Part shown: in pieces, positions 7,106 to 7,938 of the stretch
Layout of the letters: each line of letters opens with the position of its first letter
Numbering within the stretch: the stretch's first letter is position 1
NCBI GenBank assembly: GCA_030684755.1
Contig: JAUXXN010000485.1
Coordinates: forward strand, 1-7,938
DNA: 7,938 bases
From: Hydrogenophaga sp.
Lineage (GTDB): Bacteria > Pseudomonadota > Gammaproteobacteria > Burkholderiales > Burkholderiaceae_C
Reading direction: 5' to 3'
Position numbers and translations under genes: made by a program
Notes under the pieces: generated by a model
Databases searched by the model: none
What the model saw: only the letters and a program-made list of their open reading frames with translations
What the model was told of the DNA's origin: nothing

Positions 7106-7938
7106 TCAAAGTGCCAGCGGCTGGTCTGCGGGTTCTTGCCGCGACACGCCCGCCGCCTCGAAACTCGCCATCTCGCGCACGATGGCGCAGGCGCTCACCA
7201 GCAGCGGCCAGGCCAGCGCAGCGCCCGAGCCTTCGCCCAGGCGCAGGCCCAGGTCCAGCAAGGGTTCGGCGTGCAGGTGCGCGAGCATGAGGGCGTGGCC
7301 GCGTTCGCCCGATCGGTGGGCGAACACGCAGCGCTGCAACACGGCGGGCTGCAAAGCGCTGGCCACCAGCACGGCGGCGCTGGCAATGAAGCCGTCCACC
7401 ACGATCACGCGGCGCTCCAGCGCGGCTTGCAACACGGCGCCCACCATCGTGGCAATCTCAAAGCCACCGAACGCGGCCAGAGCGTCCAGCGGGCTGCGCG
7501 CGTCGGGATGGTGCGCCAGCACCTTGCGCAAGATGCCGATCTTGCGCTGCACGGCGTCGGAATCGAGCCCAGTACCGGCACCGGTGCAGTCGGTCACGTC
7601 CAACCCTGCCAGACGCGCCAGCAACAGCGACGCCGCCGAGGTGTTGCCAATGCCCATTTCACCCAGCAACAGCGCGTTGCCGGGCAAGTTCTTAACCAAG
7701 TCAGCACCGTTGACCAAGGCCATGTCGCGGTGCGCGGTGGTCATGGCCGGGCCTTCCAGCGCATCGGCGGTGCCAGGGGCCACTTTGGCCACCACCAGCC
7801 CGGGCCGTGGCGCGAAGTCGTGGCGCACGCCGCAGTCCACCACCGTGAGGCCGATGCCGTGCTGGCGCGCCAGCACGCTCACGGCAGCGCCACCGGCCAA
7901 GAAGTTTTCCACCATCTGCCAGGTCACGTCGCTCGGGT
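7106..7938 (-). CDS. cobT: Nicotinate-nucleotide--dimethylbenzimidazole phosphoribosyltransferase, 5' end cut by window edge
   Basis: CobT transfers the phosphoribosyl group of nicotinate mononucleotide to dimethylbenzimidazole, giving alpha-ribazole phosphate for the lower ligand of cobalamin. About 277 codons are present (family about 350), and the frame stays open through the right edge; a GTG at 7927 is an internal valine within the family block PSDVTWQMVENFLAGGAAVS, not a start. Other conserved stretches in order are VVDCGVRHDF, GEMGIGNTSAASLLLA, CTGAGTGLD, FGGFEIATMVGAVL, VVDGFIASAAVL, HRSGERGHALML and LGLRLGEGSGAALAWPLL. The glutamate in LGEGSGA corresponds to the catalytic Glu317 of the Salmonella enzyme. 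The C-terminus ends with REMASFEAAGVS plus a short tail. It lies upstream of cobS and cobC on the same strand, but the 280-bp repeat element intervenes. Identification is secure. Confidence 0.96.
   Translation of the reverse strand, partial: PSDVTWQMVENFLAGGAAVSVLARQHGIGLTVVDCGVRHDFAPRPGLVVAKVAPGTADALEGPAMTTAHRDMALVNGADLVKNLPGNALLLGEMGIGNTSAASLLLARLAGLDVTDCTGAGTGLDSDAVQRKIGILRKVLAHHPDARSPLDALAAFGGFEIATMVGAVLQAALERRVIVVDGFIASAAVLVASALQPAVLQRCVFAHRSGERGHALMLAHLHAEPLLDLGLRLGEGSGAALAWPLLVSACAIVREMASFEAAGVSRQEPADQPLAL

Noticed and set aside
6573..7109. Minus-strand open frame of 178 codons crossing the cobT-cobS spacer
   Set aside because: It reads through the repeat hairpins (PTLPQRGRE, LPPLGEGWDGG), which are familiar repeat-derived translations, and then runs out of frame through the 5' end of cobS.
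6898..7290. Plus-strand open frame over the repeat element and the cobT end
   Set aside because: It is antisense to cobT and composed of repeat translation plus Arg/Ala/Pro-rich shadow sequence; no family resemblance.

Overview
This window is a compact, GC-rich chromosomal segment from a betaproteobacterium, most likely Burkholderiales and probably Comamonadaceae. That placement is inferred from protein style, the cob and nqr gene content and the intergenic repeat type; no search was run. Every gene that can be supported lies on the minus strand, so transcription runs from high to low coordinates. No gene in the window looks novel. The least-explained DNA is the cobT-cobS spacer.

Right end (7938 to 5462): late cobalamin assembly genes. 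They are cobT (5' end cut by the window edge), then a 280-bp spacer filled by inverted hairpin repeats, then cobS and cobC. cobS and cobC overlap by 4 nt (GTGA). CobT activates the lower-ligand base to alpha-ribazole phosphate, CobS joins it to adenosylcobinamide-GDP, and CobC removes the phosphate. Together they form the nucleotide-loop branch.

Middle (5415 to 4123): a DUF445 membrane protein of the YjiN type, 46 bp downstream of cobC and possibly in the same transcript. A 301-bp gene-free stretch (3822-4122) follows. It should hold the leader of the nqr operon and contains a perfect 9-bp inverted repeat with a 45-nt spacer.

Left end (3821 to 1): nqrA, nqrB, nqrC and a truncated nqrD, the first four genes of the Na+-translocating NADH:quinone reductase operon (nqrEF are expected just outside). 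The junctions are extremely tight: 2-nt gap, 8-nt overlap, 2-nt gap. The covalent-FMN SGAT motifs of NqrB and NqrC and the two conserved iron-sulfur cysteines of NqrD are all present, so the enzyme looks functional.

The most interesting non-coding structure is the cobT-cobS spacer. Two 34-nt repeats in inverted orientation each form a 9-bp hairpin and flank a third, longer hairpin. The two arms differ at three positions, two of which are a compensatory base-pair change. This architecture resembles a REPIN (paired inverted REP sequences).
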